Source: Limisphaera sp049537155
GTDB taxonomy: Bacteria > Verrucomicrobiota > Verrucomicrobiia > Limisphaerales > Limisphaeraceae
Direction: 5' to 3'
Assembly: GCF_049537155.1 (NCBI RefSeq)
Contig: NZ_JBMVQZ010000001.1
Coordinates: 372,001 to 436,000 of the forward strand
DNA length: 64,000 nucleotides
This document shows, piece after piece, positions 42,596-51,715 of the stretch. The notes under the pieces are model-generated. The model was not told where the DNA came from. It saw only the letters and a program-made list of their open reading frames with translations, and made no database searches. The translations under genes and the position numbers were made by a program. Position 1 is the stretch's first letter. The number at the start of each line of letters is the position of its first letter.

Positions 42596-43483
42596 TCACT
42601 GTTCCCGTCCCAGCGCCCAGCGAATGCCACCCAGCAAGTGGCGCTGGAAGGCAACCGCAACCGACGGCGGGTTCCGCCTTTGGCCGTTGCCCTCGGTCCA
42701 GTTGGGATCCCACACGTCCTCGCGATGGCCGAGCGAGGTGTAGAACACCCTGCCTTTGCCATAGGTCTTGCACCACGCAATGGGGTAGTCCCCGGGCGTT
42801 TTTTCGTTGGGATGTTTGTCCAAGCCCAGCAGGCCGTGCACGGCCGGGCGCTCGAACCCGTCCAGAATGTAGATCTCGTCGAACACGGTCCAGGAACCCG
42901 GCAGATGCGCACAGGCCGGGTGTTTCGGGTCCTGGTTGAGCACGTCCACCTGGACCTGCGGACCGTGCGTCTTGAATTCACCACCGATCATTCGAACGTA
43001 CGGGTGAAACGGCCGATGGCCGCGGAAGGTGTCCGTGGCCGCGTGAACACCCACAAACCCCTTGCCACTGCGGATCCACTCGAGGAACGCGTCCATGTCG
43101 GGTATGGGCAGGTCACCCGTGGTGCTGTTGAAAATCACCAGGTCGTACCTGGCCAGTGCAGCCGGGCTCATTTTCTCGGCCAACAGGCGCCGGTTCGCCT
43201 CGTGCACTTTGGCCCGGTCCGGCTTGCCATCAGGGCCACGAAACTCGGGCGCATTGGGGTTGATGTTGGCCACTTCCACAACGAAGTCACCGGAATCGTG
43301 CGCCAGTTGCGCGATCACCTGGTTGCCGATTTCGATGCTGCTGTGGCGGAAACCCTCCGTCACGCTCACCACCAGCACCTTCTTGGGCTCGGCGGAGGCG
43401 GTCACCGTGCCGAGAAAGCCCAGGCCACACACGCCCATCCACGAGGCCAGGACCCACTGGTTCCAACCAAACCGATGTTTCAT
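42596..43483 (-). CDS. ThuA domain protein, exported
   Basis: A 295-aa protein with a signal peptide (WVLASWMGVCGLGFLGTVTASAE) and one ThuA domain: KVLVVSVTEGFRHSSIEIG at the start, YDLVIFNSTTGDLPIPD, FVGVHAATDTF, and VFYTSLGHREDVW at the end. ThuA has a flavodoxin/glutamine-amidotransferase-like fold linked to trehalose or keto-sugar metabolism. Often encoded beside Gfo/Idh/MocA oxidoreductases, as here (154 bp upstream), so both probably act on the same carbohydrate. Confidence 0.9.
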   Translation of the reverse strand: MKHRFGWNQWVLASWMGVCGLGFLGTVTASAEPKKVLVVSVTEGFRHSSIEIGNQVIAQLAHDSGDFVVEVANINPNAPEFRGPDGKPDRAKVHEANRRLLAEKMSPAALARYDLVIFNSTTGDLPIPDMDAFLEWIRSGKGFVGVHAATDTFRGHRPFHPYVRMIGGEFKTHGPQVQVDVLNQDPKHPACAHLPGSWTVFDEIYILDGFERPAVHGLLGLDKHPNEKTPGDYPIAWCKTYGKGRVFYTSLGHREDVWDPNWTEGNGQRRNPPSVAVAFQRHLLGGIRWALGREQ

Positions 43484-43875
43484 AAGCTTGCCTTTCGTTT
43501 CGAGGGCGACGCCCCATCCATCGGACGATCCCGCCCTCCATGAGATTCATTCACGGAAGGCACGTCAAGCCCGGCCCGTGCACTTGCATTCTATGAAAGG
43601 CCGGCCTGAAAAGTCCGGCAAGCGTGCCACCGAAGAGGCATCCCCGCGGCACGCCCGAGACTGGCAGGGCGTGCCGGACGCGGCCGCCCTCCCCTGCGAT
43701 CCGAGTTCGAGTCCGGCCGGCCGGAGCCATCCCTTCGGGATCGGCTCGACGCTGTTTGTGTGCGGAAGCCGGTCTCCTGGAGAGTGGCACGTGCCGGACC
43801 CCGTAGCCGGTGTCCGAACCCCTGCAGCGCACGGGCGGGCGACCTGTAGCGGCTGGGGCGCCGCCTCCGGCCCGC
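43484..43875. other. Gene-free stretch with one 9-bp hairpin
   Basis: No supportable gene. A perfect inverted repeat GGCACGCCC (43648-43656) / GGGCGTGCC (43667-43675) with a 10-nt loop lies about 200 bp after the gspF stop on the minus strand, without U-tract. The thuA Shine-Dalgarno (GAAAGGC) is at the left edge. Confidence 0.45.
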
Positions 43876-45198
43876 TTAGTCTTCGCCTCCCTTGCGTCCC
43901 ACGTCGCCCACGCCCTCCATCAGCTTGATGAGAGGCAGGAACATGGCGATGACGATGCTGCCCACGATGAGGGCCAGGCCGACGATCATGATCGGTTCGA
44001 GCAGCGAGGTCATGGCCGCCACGGCGTTGTCCACCTCGTCGTCGTAGTTGTCGGCGATCTTCAGGAGCATCTCGGGCAGGGCACCCGTTTGCTCGCCCAC
44101 GTCCACCATGCTGATGACCATGGGCGGAAAGATGCCGGAGGCTTCGAGAGGCGCGGTGATGGTTTCCCCTTCCTTGACACTGTCGTGCACGGCCGCGATG
44201 GCGTTGGCGATGACCACGTTGCCGGCGGTCTCCTTGACGATGTTCAAGGCCTGGAGGATGGGCACACCGCTGCTGACCAGGGTACCGAGCGTCCGGGTGA
44301 ACCGGGCGATGGCCAGCTTGGAGATCAACTGGCCGATGGCCGGCATCTTGAGCTTGAACTTGTCCCATGCATACCGGCCGAGTTTGGTTTTCGTGGCGAG
44401 TTTCAGCAGGATAAAGAATCCGACGATGGAGAGGAAGGTCGTCAACAGGTTTTCCCGCACGGTACGGCTGATGTCCAGGACCAGCCGGGTAAATGCCGGC
44501 AGGGCTTCACCCTCCAGCAGGCCTTGGAACACCTCCTCGAACTTGGGAATGACATAAACGGTGAGGACGGTGATGATGGCGCAGGCCACGATCAGGACGG
44601 CGATCGGGTAGAACATGGCCGCGACCACCTTGCCCTTGATCTTCTGGGCCTTTTCCTGGAACTGCGCCAGGCGGTTCAGCACGACCTCGAGCACGCCGCC
44701 CATCTCGCCGGCGCGGACCATGTTGACGTAGAGCCGGTTGAAGACCTTGGGATGCTGGGCCAGGGCCTCGGAGAAGGTGCTGCCTCCCTCAACTGAGAGG
44801 GCCAGCTCGCCGATGATGCGGCGGAGGGTGGCGTTCTTCTCCTGTTTCTCCAGCACGCGCAGACCGCGCAGCAACGGCAAGCCTGCGTCCACCAGGGTCG
44901 CCAGCTGCCGGGTGAAGGTCATCAAAATCTTCGGTTTCACCCGGCCGCTGAGGCCGGGGATCTTGATCTCGAGGTCGAGCGCCCCCCGCTTCTTGCCACG
45001 TGCCCCGGCCGGGCGTCCGGCCCGGGCCGCCTTGGCGGCCTTCCTGGCTTCCTTGGCGCCGTCCACCTCCACGATCTTGGTCGGGAAGAGGTTCATCTCG
45101 CGGATCCGACCAATGGCCTCGTTTTGGGAGGCGACCTCGATGACGCCCTTGACCTCCTTGCCCCGGGCGTCCATGGCGACGTAACTGTACTTGGGCAT
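43876..45198 (-). CDS. Type IV pilus/type II secretion inner-membrane platform protein (PilC/GspF)
   Basis: A 440-aa protein with two T2SSF domains. N-terminal YSYVAMDARGKEVKG with an EAIGRIREMNLFPTKI stretch, then a Lys/Ala/Arg-rich linker at residues about 48-70. The conserved FTRQLATLVDAGLPLLRGLRVLE in the first half and FTRTLGTLVSSGVPILQALNIVKE in the second are the family repeats; three membrane helices follow each. Good Shine-Dalgarno (GGAGAAGG). Last gene of the motor operon, 37 bp after the second GspE. Confidence 0.95.
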   Translation of the reverse strand: MPKYSYVAMDARGKEVKGVIEVASQNEAIGRIREMNLFPTKIVEVDGAKEARKAAKAARAGRPAGARGKKRGALDLEIKIPGLSGRVKPKILMTFTRQLATLVDAGLPLLRGLRVLEKQEKNATLRRIIGELALSVEGGSTFSEALAQHPKVFNRLYVNMVRAGEMGGVLEVVLNRLAQFQEKAQKIKGKVVAAMFYPIAVLIVACAIITVLTVYVIPKFEEVFQGLLEGEALPAFTRLVLDISRTVRENLLTTFLSIVGFFILLKLATKTKLGRYAWDKFKLKMPAIGQLISKLAIARFTRTLGTLVSSGVPILQALNIVKETAGNVVIANAIAAVHDSVKEGETITAPLEASGIFPPMVISMVDVGEQTGALPEMLLKIADNYDDEVDNAVAAMTSLLEPIMIVGLALIVGSIVIAMFLPLIKLMEGVGDVGRKGGED

Positions 45199-45234
45199 GG
45201 CGACCTTCTCCGGTTGGCGCTTGCGGCTGGAGCG

Positions 45235-46935
45235 TTACGTGTACTTGACGACCTCCTCGATCGTGGTTTCCCCCTCAAAGATGTTCCTCAACCCGTCTTC
45301 GCGCAAGGTGGTCATGCCGAGCTCGATTGCCTTTTGGCGGAGCACCACGGTGGGGGCCCGTTCGTTGATGAGGGCCCGGAGGGGTTCGGTGATGACCAGC
45401 AGCTCGAAGATGCCCTTGCGCCCCTTGTAACCGGTGTCGTGGCAGTTGGCGCAGCCGCGTCCGTAATAGAACACCTTTTCGCCCAGGTCGTGCGGGGAGA
45501 GGTTCAGGAGGGCCAACTGACTTTCGGTGGGTTCGAATGGCGTCCGGCAGTCGCGACAGATCTTTCGGACCAGTCGTTGGGCCAGGACGCAGACCAGGGT
45601 GGAGGAAATGAGGAAGGGTTCGGTCCCCATGTCAATGAGCCGCGTCACGGCACCCGGGGCATCGTTGGTGTGGAGGGTGCTGAGCACCAGGTGCCCGGTG
45701 AGCGAGGATTGGATGGCGATCTGGGCGGTCTCCAGGTCGCGCATTTCCCCGATCATGATGACGTCGGGGTCCTGGCGGAGGAAGGCGCGCAGGGCGCGCC
45801 CGAAGGTCATGCCCACCGACTCGTTGATGGGCACCTGCATGATGCCCTCGATGTCGTATTCGACCGGGTCCTCGGCCGTCAGGAGCTTGGAGTCAATGGT
45901 GTTGATGCGGCGCAGGCAGGAATAAAGCGTGGTGGTCTTTCCGCAGCCGGTCGGGCCGGTGACGATGATGATCCCGTTGGGCCGCTGGATGACCTCGGTC
46001 ATGTAGTCGTAGACGAACTTCGGAAAACCGAGGTTTTCGAGTTCCAGGTTGACGCTCGACCGGTCCAGGACGCGGAGCACCACCGATTCACCGAACTGGG
46101 TGGGGAGGGTGGAGACGCGCAGGTCCACCACCCGGCCGCCGATGCGGTGGGTGATGCGACCGTCCTGGGGCAGGCGGCGCTCGGAGATGTTGAGGTTGGC
46201 CATCACCTTGATGCGGGAGATGACCGGCAGCGCCAGGTGCTTGGGCGGCGGGGTCATCTCGTAGAGGGCGCCGTCCACGCGATAGCGGATCTTGAATTCG
46301 TCCTCGAACGGCTCGAAGTGGATGTCGCTGGCGCGGTCCTGGATGGCCTGCTGCAACACCAGGTTGACGAACTTGACGATGGGCGCCTGGTTGGCCAGGT
46401 CCTCGGCCACAGAGATGTCCTCGGTGGCCTCGGCGGCCTCGCGCGCCAACTCGGCATCGGCGCCCAGTTCCTTGAGGACCTCGGAAACGTTGGACGCTTC
46501 CTCGCCGTAGCAACGTTCGATGAGTTTCTGGATCTCGGCCGGGTCGGCCACCACGGGCTGGATGTCCCGTTTGACGACAAAGCTGACCTCGTCGATCTGT
46601 GCCGGGTTGAGCGGATCGGCAAAGGCCACCTTGAGGGTGGTCCCGTCGTCCTCCACGGGGATGCACTGGTAAAGGCGCGCGGTCTCGGCCGGCAGGAGTT
46701 CCAGCAGATCGGCGGGGATCTGCCGGTCGCGCAGCGAGACGACCTCCGTGCCCAGATGATCGGCGATGACCTGGAGGATCGTCTCCAAATCCATCACGCC
46801 GTAGTCCTGCAGCACCTGGAGGACCGGGTTGCCGGTCCGCTTGCATTCGCTGACGACCTCCTCGTACTGGAGATCGTCAATGAGATTGCGCTCCTTCAGC
46901 AGGGCCAACAACGGGCTGTGAAACTCCTCCGGCAT
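45235..46935 (-). CDS. GspE/PilB-type secretion ATPase, paralog 2
   Basis: A 566-aa hexameric ATPase that drives pilus or pseudopilus assembly. It has the N1-type MshEN domain (LLALLKERNLIDDLQYEEVV), the ATPase with Walker A GPTGCGKTT, the Asp box ITAEDPVE-like LTAEDPVEYD, Walker B VIMIGEMRD, and the His box HTNDAPGAVTRL. The Zn-binding tetracysteine module is present (CRDC ... CANCHDTGYKGR). The Walker A has Cys in place of the usual Ser, with GKTT intact. ATG at 46935 follows the pilT stop by 10 bp; an upstream start at 46959 would overlap pilT. Confidence 0.95.
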   Translation of the reverse strand: MPEEFHSPLLALLKERNLIDDLQYEEVVSECKRTGNPVLQVLQDYGVMDLETILQVIADHLGTEVVSLRDRQIPADLLELLPAETARLYQCIPVEDDGTTLKVAFADPLNPAQIDEVSFVVKRDIQPVVADPAEIQKLIERCYGEEASNVSEVLKELGADAELAREAAEATEDISVAEDLANQAPIVKFVNLVLQQAIQDRASDIHFEPFEDEFKIRYRVDGALYEMTPPPKHLALPVISRIKVMANLNISERRLPQDGRITHRIGGRVVDLRVSTLPTQFGESVVLRVLDRSSVNLELENLGFPKFVYDYMTEVIQRPNGIIIVTGPTGCGKTTTLYSCLRRINTIDSKLLTAEDPVEYDIEGIMQVPINESVGMTFGRALRAFLRQDPDVIMIGEMRDLETAQIAIQSSLTGHLVLSTLHTNDAPGAVTRLIDMGTEPFLISSTLVCVLAQRLVRKICRDCRTPFEPTESQLALLNLSPHDLGEKVFYYGRGCANCHDTGYKGRKGIFELLVITEPLRALINERAPTVVLRQKAIELGMTTLREDGLRNIFEGETTIEEVVKYT

Positions 46936-46945
46936 GGCTGCGCGC

Positions 46946-48064
46946 TCAGGTCTTGGCACCCTTGACCCGGCCCTTTTCGCCCACGGCCCGGGCCAGGTCG
47001 AGTTCCTGCAGTTTTTGTTGCACGGTCACGGGGTCCATCGCCTTTGTGATGACTTCTTCCCGTGCAATAATGCCCTGCTGGTACTTTTCCAGCAAGAAGC
47101 TGTCGAGGGTGACCATTCCGTACTTCGCTCCGGTCTGGATGTCGGACTGGATGCGGAAGGTCTTGTTGTCGCGGATGAGGGCGGCGATGGAGGGCGTGTT
47201 GATCATGATCTCGAAGACGGCCACCCGGCCGGGCTTGTCGATCCGCGGGATCAGCAGCTGGGAAATGACCGCCTGAAGCACGGTGGAGAGCTGGATCCGG
47301 ATCTGTTCCTGCTGGTTGGTGGGGAAGGCGTTGACCAGGCGGTCAATGGTTTTGGCCGCGCCGGTGGTGTGGAGGGTGCCAAAGACCAGGTGCCCCGTCT
47401 CTGCCGCGGTGATGGCGGCGTCAATGGTCTCCAGGTCGCGCATCTCGCCCACGAGGATCACGTCGGGGTCCTGGCGCAGGGCCCGCCGCAGGGCCTCGGC
47501 GAAGTTCGGGACGTCCACGCCGATCTCGCGCTGGGTGACGATGGCCTTTTTGTGGGTGTGGTAGTACTCGATCGGATCTTCAATGGTGATGATGTGGACC
47601 TCTTCCCGTTCCTCGTTGATCACATTGATCATCGAGGCCAGCGTGGTGCTCTTGCCGGATCCGGTGGGGCCGGTGACCAGGATCAGGCCGCGCGGTTTGT
47701 AAAGCAGCTCCTTGACCGAGGGCGGGATCCCGATCTGCTCCATGGTGAGGAGCTTGTTGGGGATCTGGCGCAGGACCATGCCGAAATTCCCCTTCTCCTT
47801 GAACACGCTGACGCGGAAGCGGGCCAGGTCCCCGAAGGCAAAGCCGAAGTCGGCCCCCCCGCGCTCGCGCACGTGCTGGATGTGTTCTTCGGAGGTGATG
47901 CTGCGCATCAGTTCCTCGGTGTCCTCGGGCTTGCAGGGTGGTCCCTCGACACGGTGCAGGATGCCGTGCACGCGAATCACGGGTGGTGTGCCCACGCGAA
48001 TGTGCAGGTCGGACGCGCCTTCCGACACGACCAACTGCAACAGGTCAGACATCGAGTATGACAT
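46946..48064 (-). CDS. pilT: Twitching motility retraction ATPase PilT
   Basis: A 372-aa PilT, the retraction motor of type IV pili. It has the PilT start (SDLLQLVVSEGASDLHIRVGTPP), the GPTGSGKSTT Walker A, IITIEDPIEY Asp box, AIRAALREDPDV-type RRALRQDPDVILVGEMRD Walker B, and HLVFGTLHTTGAAKTIDRLVNAFP His box; and AIRNLIRE-like AALIRDNK. Its presence shows that the operon powers retractile type IV pili and not only a T2SS. The stop lies 10 bp before the next ATG. Confidence 0.96.
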   Translation of the reverse strand: MSYSMSDLLQLVVSEGASDLHIRVGTPPVIRVHGILHRVEGPPCKPEDTEELMRSITSEEHIQHVRERGGADFGFAFGDLARFRVSVFKEKGNFGMVLRQIPNKLLTMEQIGIPPSVKELLYKPRGLILVTGPTGSGKSTTLASMINVINEEREEVHIITIEDPIEYYHTHKKAIVTQREIGVDVPNFAEALRRALRQDPDVILVGEMRDLETIDAAITAAETGHLVFGTLHTTGAAKTIDRLVNAFPTNQQEQIRIQLSTVLQAVISQLLIPRIDKPGRVAVFEIMINTPSIAALIRDNKTFRIQSDIQTGAKYGMVTLDSFLLEKYQQGIIAREEVITKAMDPVTVQQKLQELDLARAVGEKGRVKGAKT

Positions 48065-48161
48065 GGCTGATTCTCACCTCCCTGCCGTCGTGAGCGGGGC
48101 GCGCAGGATCGGGCCGGCCCGCATGCGGCGGCCGATGGACCGGGCCGGGTTGTTGCCTGCC

Positions 48162-49877
48162 TCAAGCTTCATCACCCACCGTGGCCCGGATGACCTCCTC
48201 CGGTGTGGTCAGGCCGGCCAGCACCTTGCGCACGCCGTCCTCGCGCAACGTGCGCATGCCCATTTCGCGTGCCCGGTTGCGCAGGACGGACGCGGGCACC
48301 TTCTCGTAGATGAGTTTGCGCGCCTCGTCGTCCACGACGAAAATCTCGAAAATCCCCATCCGGCCCCGGTAGCCCGTGTTGGAACACTCGGCACAACCCC
48401 GGCCGGCCATGAATTTGGCGGTGGCCAGTTGTTCGGGGTCGAGGTTCAGTTGCCGGATTTCGGCCTCGGTGGGCTGCCGCGGCTCGGCGCATTTCTTGCA
48501 AATGCGCCGAACCAGCCGCTGCGCCATGATGGCCCGGGTGGACGAGGCCACCAGGAAGGGTTTGACCCCGATGTCAATCAGACGGGTGACGGCACTGGGG
48601 GCGTCGTTGGTGTGCAACGTGGAGAAGACCAGGTGACCGGTGAGCGAGGCGTTGATGGCGATGGTGGCGGTCTCCAGGTCACGGATCTCGCCCACCATGA
48701 TGATGTTGGGAGCCTGGCGCAGAATGGAACGCAGCGCCGTGGCGAAGGTCAGGCCCACGGCCTCGTTGACCTGCACCTGGTTGATGCCGGCCAGGATGTA
48801 CTCCACAGGGTCCTCCACCGTGATGATCTTCCGATCGGGCCGGTTGATGAAGTGAAGAACCGCGTAAAGGGTGGTGGTCTTGCCGGAGCCGGTGGGGCCG
48901 GTCACCAGCAGGATCCCGTCCGGCAGGGTGATCAGTCGCTCGAAGGTCTGCTGATCGTCGGTGAAGAACCCGAGCTCGGGCAGACCGAGCCGCAGCCCCT
49001 CCTTGTCGAGAATACGCATGACGATGCTTTCGCCGTGCGTGGTGGGGATGCAGGAGACGCGGAGGTCGAGGACCTTGTTGCCGACCTTGGTCTGGATGCG
49101 ACCGTCCTGGGGGATCCGGTGCTCCGAGATGGACATGTTGGACATGATCTTCAGACGGCTGATGATCGCCGCCTGGAGACGCTTGGGCGGGCCCTTGACC
49201 TCGTGCAGGATGCCGTCAATGCGGTAGCGGACCCGGAACCGCTTCTCCAGTGGTTCCAGGTGAATGTCCGAGGCCCGCATCTTCACGGCGTCGGTGATGA
49301 TCGAGTTGACCAGCCGGATGATGGGCGCGTCTGCGTCCACATCGGCTTCGTCGTCCTGCGCCAACCCGCTGGTGACCTCCACGTGTTCGCGGGTCAGCTC
49401 CTCGATCACGCCCTTGAATTTCTCGTCCTCGACGACGCTCCGCTGGCCGCCGTAGTACTTGGCCAGCGCGGCCTCGATCTCGGGTTCCGAGGACACCATC
49501 ACCACGATTTCCTTGCCCAGCAGATGGGTGAGCGAGTCAATGGTGGCCAGGTCGGAAGGATCCGACATCGCCACGGTCAGGGTGTTGTCGTGAAGATAAA
49601 CCGGAACGACCCGGTATTTCTTGGCGATGTGACGCGGCACCGCGGCGATGACCTCGTCGTCAATGTGCATGCCCGCCAGGTTGACCACCTCGGCGCCGAA
49701 ATGGGCCGCCTTGGCCTGGGTGACATCCGCAGGGCGCAGCATGCCGTTGGCCACCATGTAGTCCACCACCCCGACGCCGGCGGCCTGCGCCTCCTTGCGG
49801 GCTTGCTCCACCTGTTCGCTGGTGACGAACCCCAGGTCAACCAGCAAATCAATCAGATAATCGTCTTTCTCTGCCAC
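48162..49877 (-). CDS. GspE/PilB-type secretion ATPase, paralog 1
   Basis: A 571-aa ATPase, first gene of the operon. MshEN domain at the N terminus (YLIDLLVDLGFVTSEQVEQARKEAQ), then the ATPase with GPTGSGKTTT, ITVEDPVEYI, NIIMVGEIRDLET, HTNDAPSAVTRL, and the tetracysteine region (CKKC ... CAECSNTGYRGRMG). About half of its residues agree with paralog 2 by eye. GTG at 49877 is preferred over GTG at 49931 because a sigma-70 element with a perfect -35 sits over the latter. One copy could act for pilus extension and the other for a pseudopilus. Confidence 0.93.
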   Translation of the reverse strand: MAEKDDYLIDLLVDLGFVTSEQVEQARKEAQAAGVGVVDYMVANGMLRPADVTQAKAAHFGAEVVNLAGMHIDDEVIAAVPRHIAKKYRVVPVYLHDNTLTVAMSDPSDLATIDSLTHLLGKEIVVMVSSEPEIEAALAKYYGGQRSVVEDEKFKGVIEELTREHVEVTSGLAQDDEADVDADAPIIRLVNSIITDAVKMRASDIHLEPLEKRFRVRYRIDGILHEVKGPPKRLQAAIISRLKIMSNMSISEHRIPQDGRIQTKVGNKVLDLRVSCIPTTHGESIVMRILDKEGLRLGLPELGFFTDDQQTFERLITLPDGILLVTGPTGSGKTTTLYAVLHFINRPDRKIITVEDPVEYILAGINQVQVNEAVGLTFATALRSILRQAPNIIMVGEIRDLETATIAINASLTGHLVFSTLHTNDAPSAVTRLIDIGVKPFLVASSTRAIMAQRLVRRICKKCAEPRQPTEAEIRQLNLDPEQLATAKFMAGRGCAECSNTGYRGRMGIFEIFVVDDEARKLIYEKVPASVLRNRAREMGMRTLREDGVRKVLAGLTTPEEVIRATVGDEA

Positions 49878-49920
49878 AGGCGTGACATCCTTGACTGCCC
49901 GATCGTTTCGAGGGCTACAG

Positions 49921-49950
49921 AGACTAAGCACCCCGGTTTGCGCCTGTCAA
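49921..49950 (-). promoter_or_regulatory. Promoter of the pilus/T2SS motor operon
   Basis: Minus strand: TTGACA (49950-49945, perfect), 18-nt spacer, TAGTCT (49926-49921; 3 of 6). Predicted start near 49914, which gives a 37-nt leader to the GTG at 49877. Confidence 0.5.
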
Positions 49951-50249
49951 ACATTCTGCCCTCTTACGCGCACGGGATGCCTGGTGGCGGCGGGCCGCCC
50001 TTCCGGCTGCCGTGTCAGGCCACTGTTGCACACGCCTGGCGCCCGACCGCGTGCCGCGCCGGCTTGCGGCCGGTCCTGGTCCGTACGCCCGGCTTGTGGC
50101 ACCGAAGCGGAGGCTGCGTCCCAAAGGCGGGCGCTCACGAGAGCGCGGTAAAAGGGTCCCGTCTGCCTGATTCCTCCGGATGCCACGCGCAAGCTGTTGA
50201 TGGGGTACAACTTGGGGGATTGCCAGCCGGACAGCGACGTCCTTTGAGG

Positions 50250-50279
50250 TTGACGATTTTCGTCCAGTGCTTCTACCTT
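50250..50279 (+). promoter_or_regulatory. Candidate promoter of the DUF5679/NDK operon
   Basis: TTGACG (50250-50255; 5 of 6), 18-nt spacer, TACCTT (50274-50279; 3 of 6). The leader would be about 48 nt. The remaining 49951-50249 is gene-free. Confidence 0.35.
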
Positions 50280-50333
50280 GGCGGGGCTTGGGCGGCACCC
50301 ACGGGGTGCCGCAGCATCAACGCATCATTTCCC

Positions 50334-50543
50334 ATGGCAGAGGGTTATTGCGTCAAGTGCAAGACCAAGAAGGAGATCGCCGAAGCCGTGGAGGAGACCC
50401 TCAAAAACGGGCGCAAGGCCATCAAAGGCAAGTGCCCGACCTGCGGCACGGTGATGTTCAAGATGTTGCGGGGCAAGCCGGCTGAGCCGGATGCGCCTCC
50501 CCCTCCGCCTCTGGACAGCTCGTCATCCGACCAAAGCCCATGA
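50334..50543 (+). CDS. DUF5679 zinc-ribbon protein
   Basis: A 69-aa protein. Its core (YCVKCKTKKEI ... LKNGRKAIKGKCPTCGTVMFKM) has two CxxC pairs that should bind one zinc ion, as in DUF5679 proteins, which are widespread and uncharacterised. The tail is Pro/Ser-rich and likely disordered. It overlaps the NDK gene by 4 bp (ATGA), so the two are translationally coupled. Its closeness to the NDK may matter, but no functional link is known. Confidence 0.82.
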   Translation: MAEGYCVKCKTKKEIAEAVEETLKNGRKAIKGKCPTCGTVMFKMLRGKPAEPDAPPPPPLDSSSSDQSP

Positions 50544-51715
50544 GTCAAGAACTGGCCTACGCGCTGATCACGCCCTATTCCCTGCTCAAATCCCGAACCG
50601 GTGGCATCCTGAGCCGGCTGATCGCCCGGACGGGTCTGGATTTCGTCGCCGCGCGCATGTTCGCGCCCTCGTCAAAACTGCTGGAGGAATACGCGGCGGC
50701 ACTGCCCTCGCCGGACGATCCCCAGGAGCCTGCCATCCAGCAACTCCTGCAGGATTACGTTCGCCGGCGGATGGCGCCCGACCCCAAAACCGGCCGCCGC
50801 AAACGGGCGATGATGCTGGTTTTCCAGGGTGAAAACACCGTGGCCAAGCTCCGGGATGTGGTGGGGTTCTTCGCGCGCAACCGGTACGCCGGCCAGACCA
50901 TTCGGGACACCTACGGCGATCTGGTCTGCGATGACCAGGGCGAGATCCGTTATTTCGAACCGGCGGTCCTGATCCCTGTCAATGCCGCACAGGCCGAGGC
51001 GCATCTCAAACTGTGGGCGCGCTATTCGGACACGGACGGCGGGCTGCTGGAAAATGTGATCGAGTACGCCCCGGGCGAGGTACCTGAACGGACGCTGGTG
51101 CTGCTGAAGCCCGACAACTTCCGGTTCCCGGCCGGGCGCCCCGGCAATGTCATTGATTTCTTCTCGCGCACCGGGCTCTACATCGTGGCCATCAAGGTCC
51201 ACCGCATGAGCGTGGCGGAGGCGGTGGAGTTTTACGGGCCGGTACGGGAGGTGTTGCGAACCAAGCTGAAGGGCATGGTGGGCGGCCGGGCTCGCGCGGT
51301 GCTGGAAAAGGAACTGGGATTCGCCCTGACCCCGGAGCTGGAATCCGGCCTGGGCGACCTGCTGGGGCCGCTGTACGGAGAGAATCAGTTCGAAAACATC
51401 GTCCGGTTCATGTCGGGTCGGGCTCCGTCGGAGTGTCCCAGCGAACAGTGGAACGAACCGGGCACCGAAAAGTGCATCGCCTTGGTCTACGAGGGCGTCA
51501 ACGCGATTGCCAAGATCCGGGACGTCCTCGGTCCCACCGACCCGGCCAAGGCGCCGCCGGGTTCGATTCGCCGGGAATTCGGTTCCAACGTCATGGTCAA
51601 TGCGGCGCACGCCAGCGATTCACCCCAGAATGCCGCTCGTGAGATCGGCATCGTGAAGCCGGAAGAGAATCGCTTCCGCCGGGTCATCGAGGCCGTTTAC
51701 GGTTCGGTGAACTGA
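50540..51715 (+). CDS. Tandem nucleoside-diphosphate kinase fusion
   Basis: A 391-aa protein, about 2.5 times the usual NDK length. Two NDK-like halves are seen. The C-terminal half (from about residue 182) has ERTLVLLKPD, ALVYEGVNAIAKIRDVLG and NAAHASDSPQNAAREI with the catalytic His357. The N-terminal half (ALITPYSLLKSRTGGI ... MLVFQGENTVAKLRDVVG ... VNAAQAEAHL) aligns with it, but the catalytic His is Gln151. So one domain should be active and the other a pseudokinase that may regulate or stabilise it. An insert at about 55-90 (Pro/Asp-rich, then basic) is unusual. Confidence 0.85.
   Translation: MSQELAYALITPYSLLKSRTGGILSRLIARTGLDFVAARMFAPSSKLLEEYAAALPSPDDPQEPAIQQLLQDYVRRRMAPDPKTGRRKRAMMLVFQGENTVAKLRDVVGFFARNRYAGQTIRDTYGDLVCDDQGEIRYFEPAVLIPVNAAQAEAHLKLWARYSDTDGGLLENVIEYAPGEVPERTLVLLKPDNFRFPAGRPGNVIDFFSRTGLYIVAIKVHRMSVAEAVEFYGPVREVLRTKLKGMVGGRARAVLEKELGFALTPELESGLGDLLGPLYGENQFENIVRFMSGRAPSECPSEQWNEPGTEKCIALVYEGVNAIAKIRDVLGPTDPAKAPPGSIRREFGSNVMVNAAHASDSPQNAAREIGIVKPEENRFRRVIEAVYGSVN

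Noticed and set aside
45124..46965. 613-aa plus-strand open frame
   Set aside because: Antisense to a GspE ATPase with all Walker and His-box motifs. The His/Asp/Gly/Val-rich text is a shadow.
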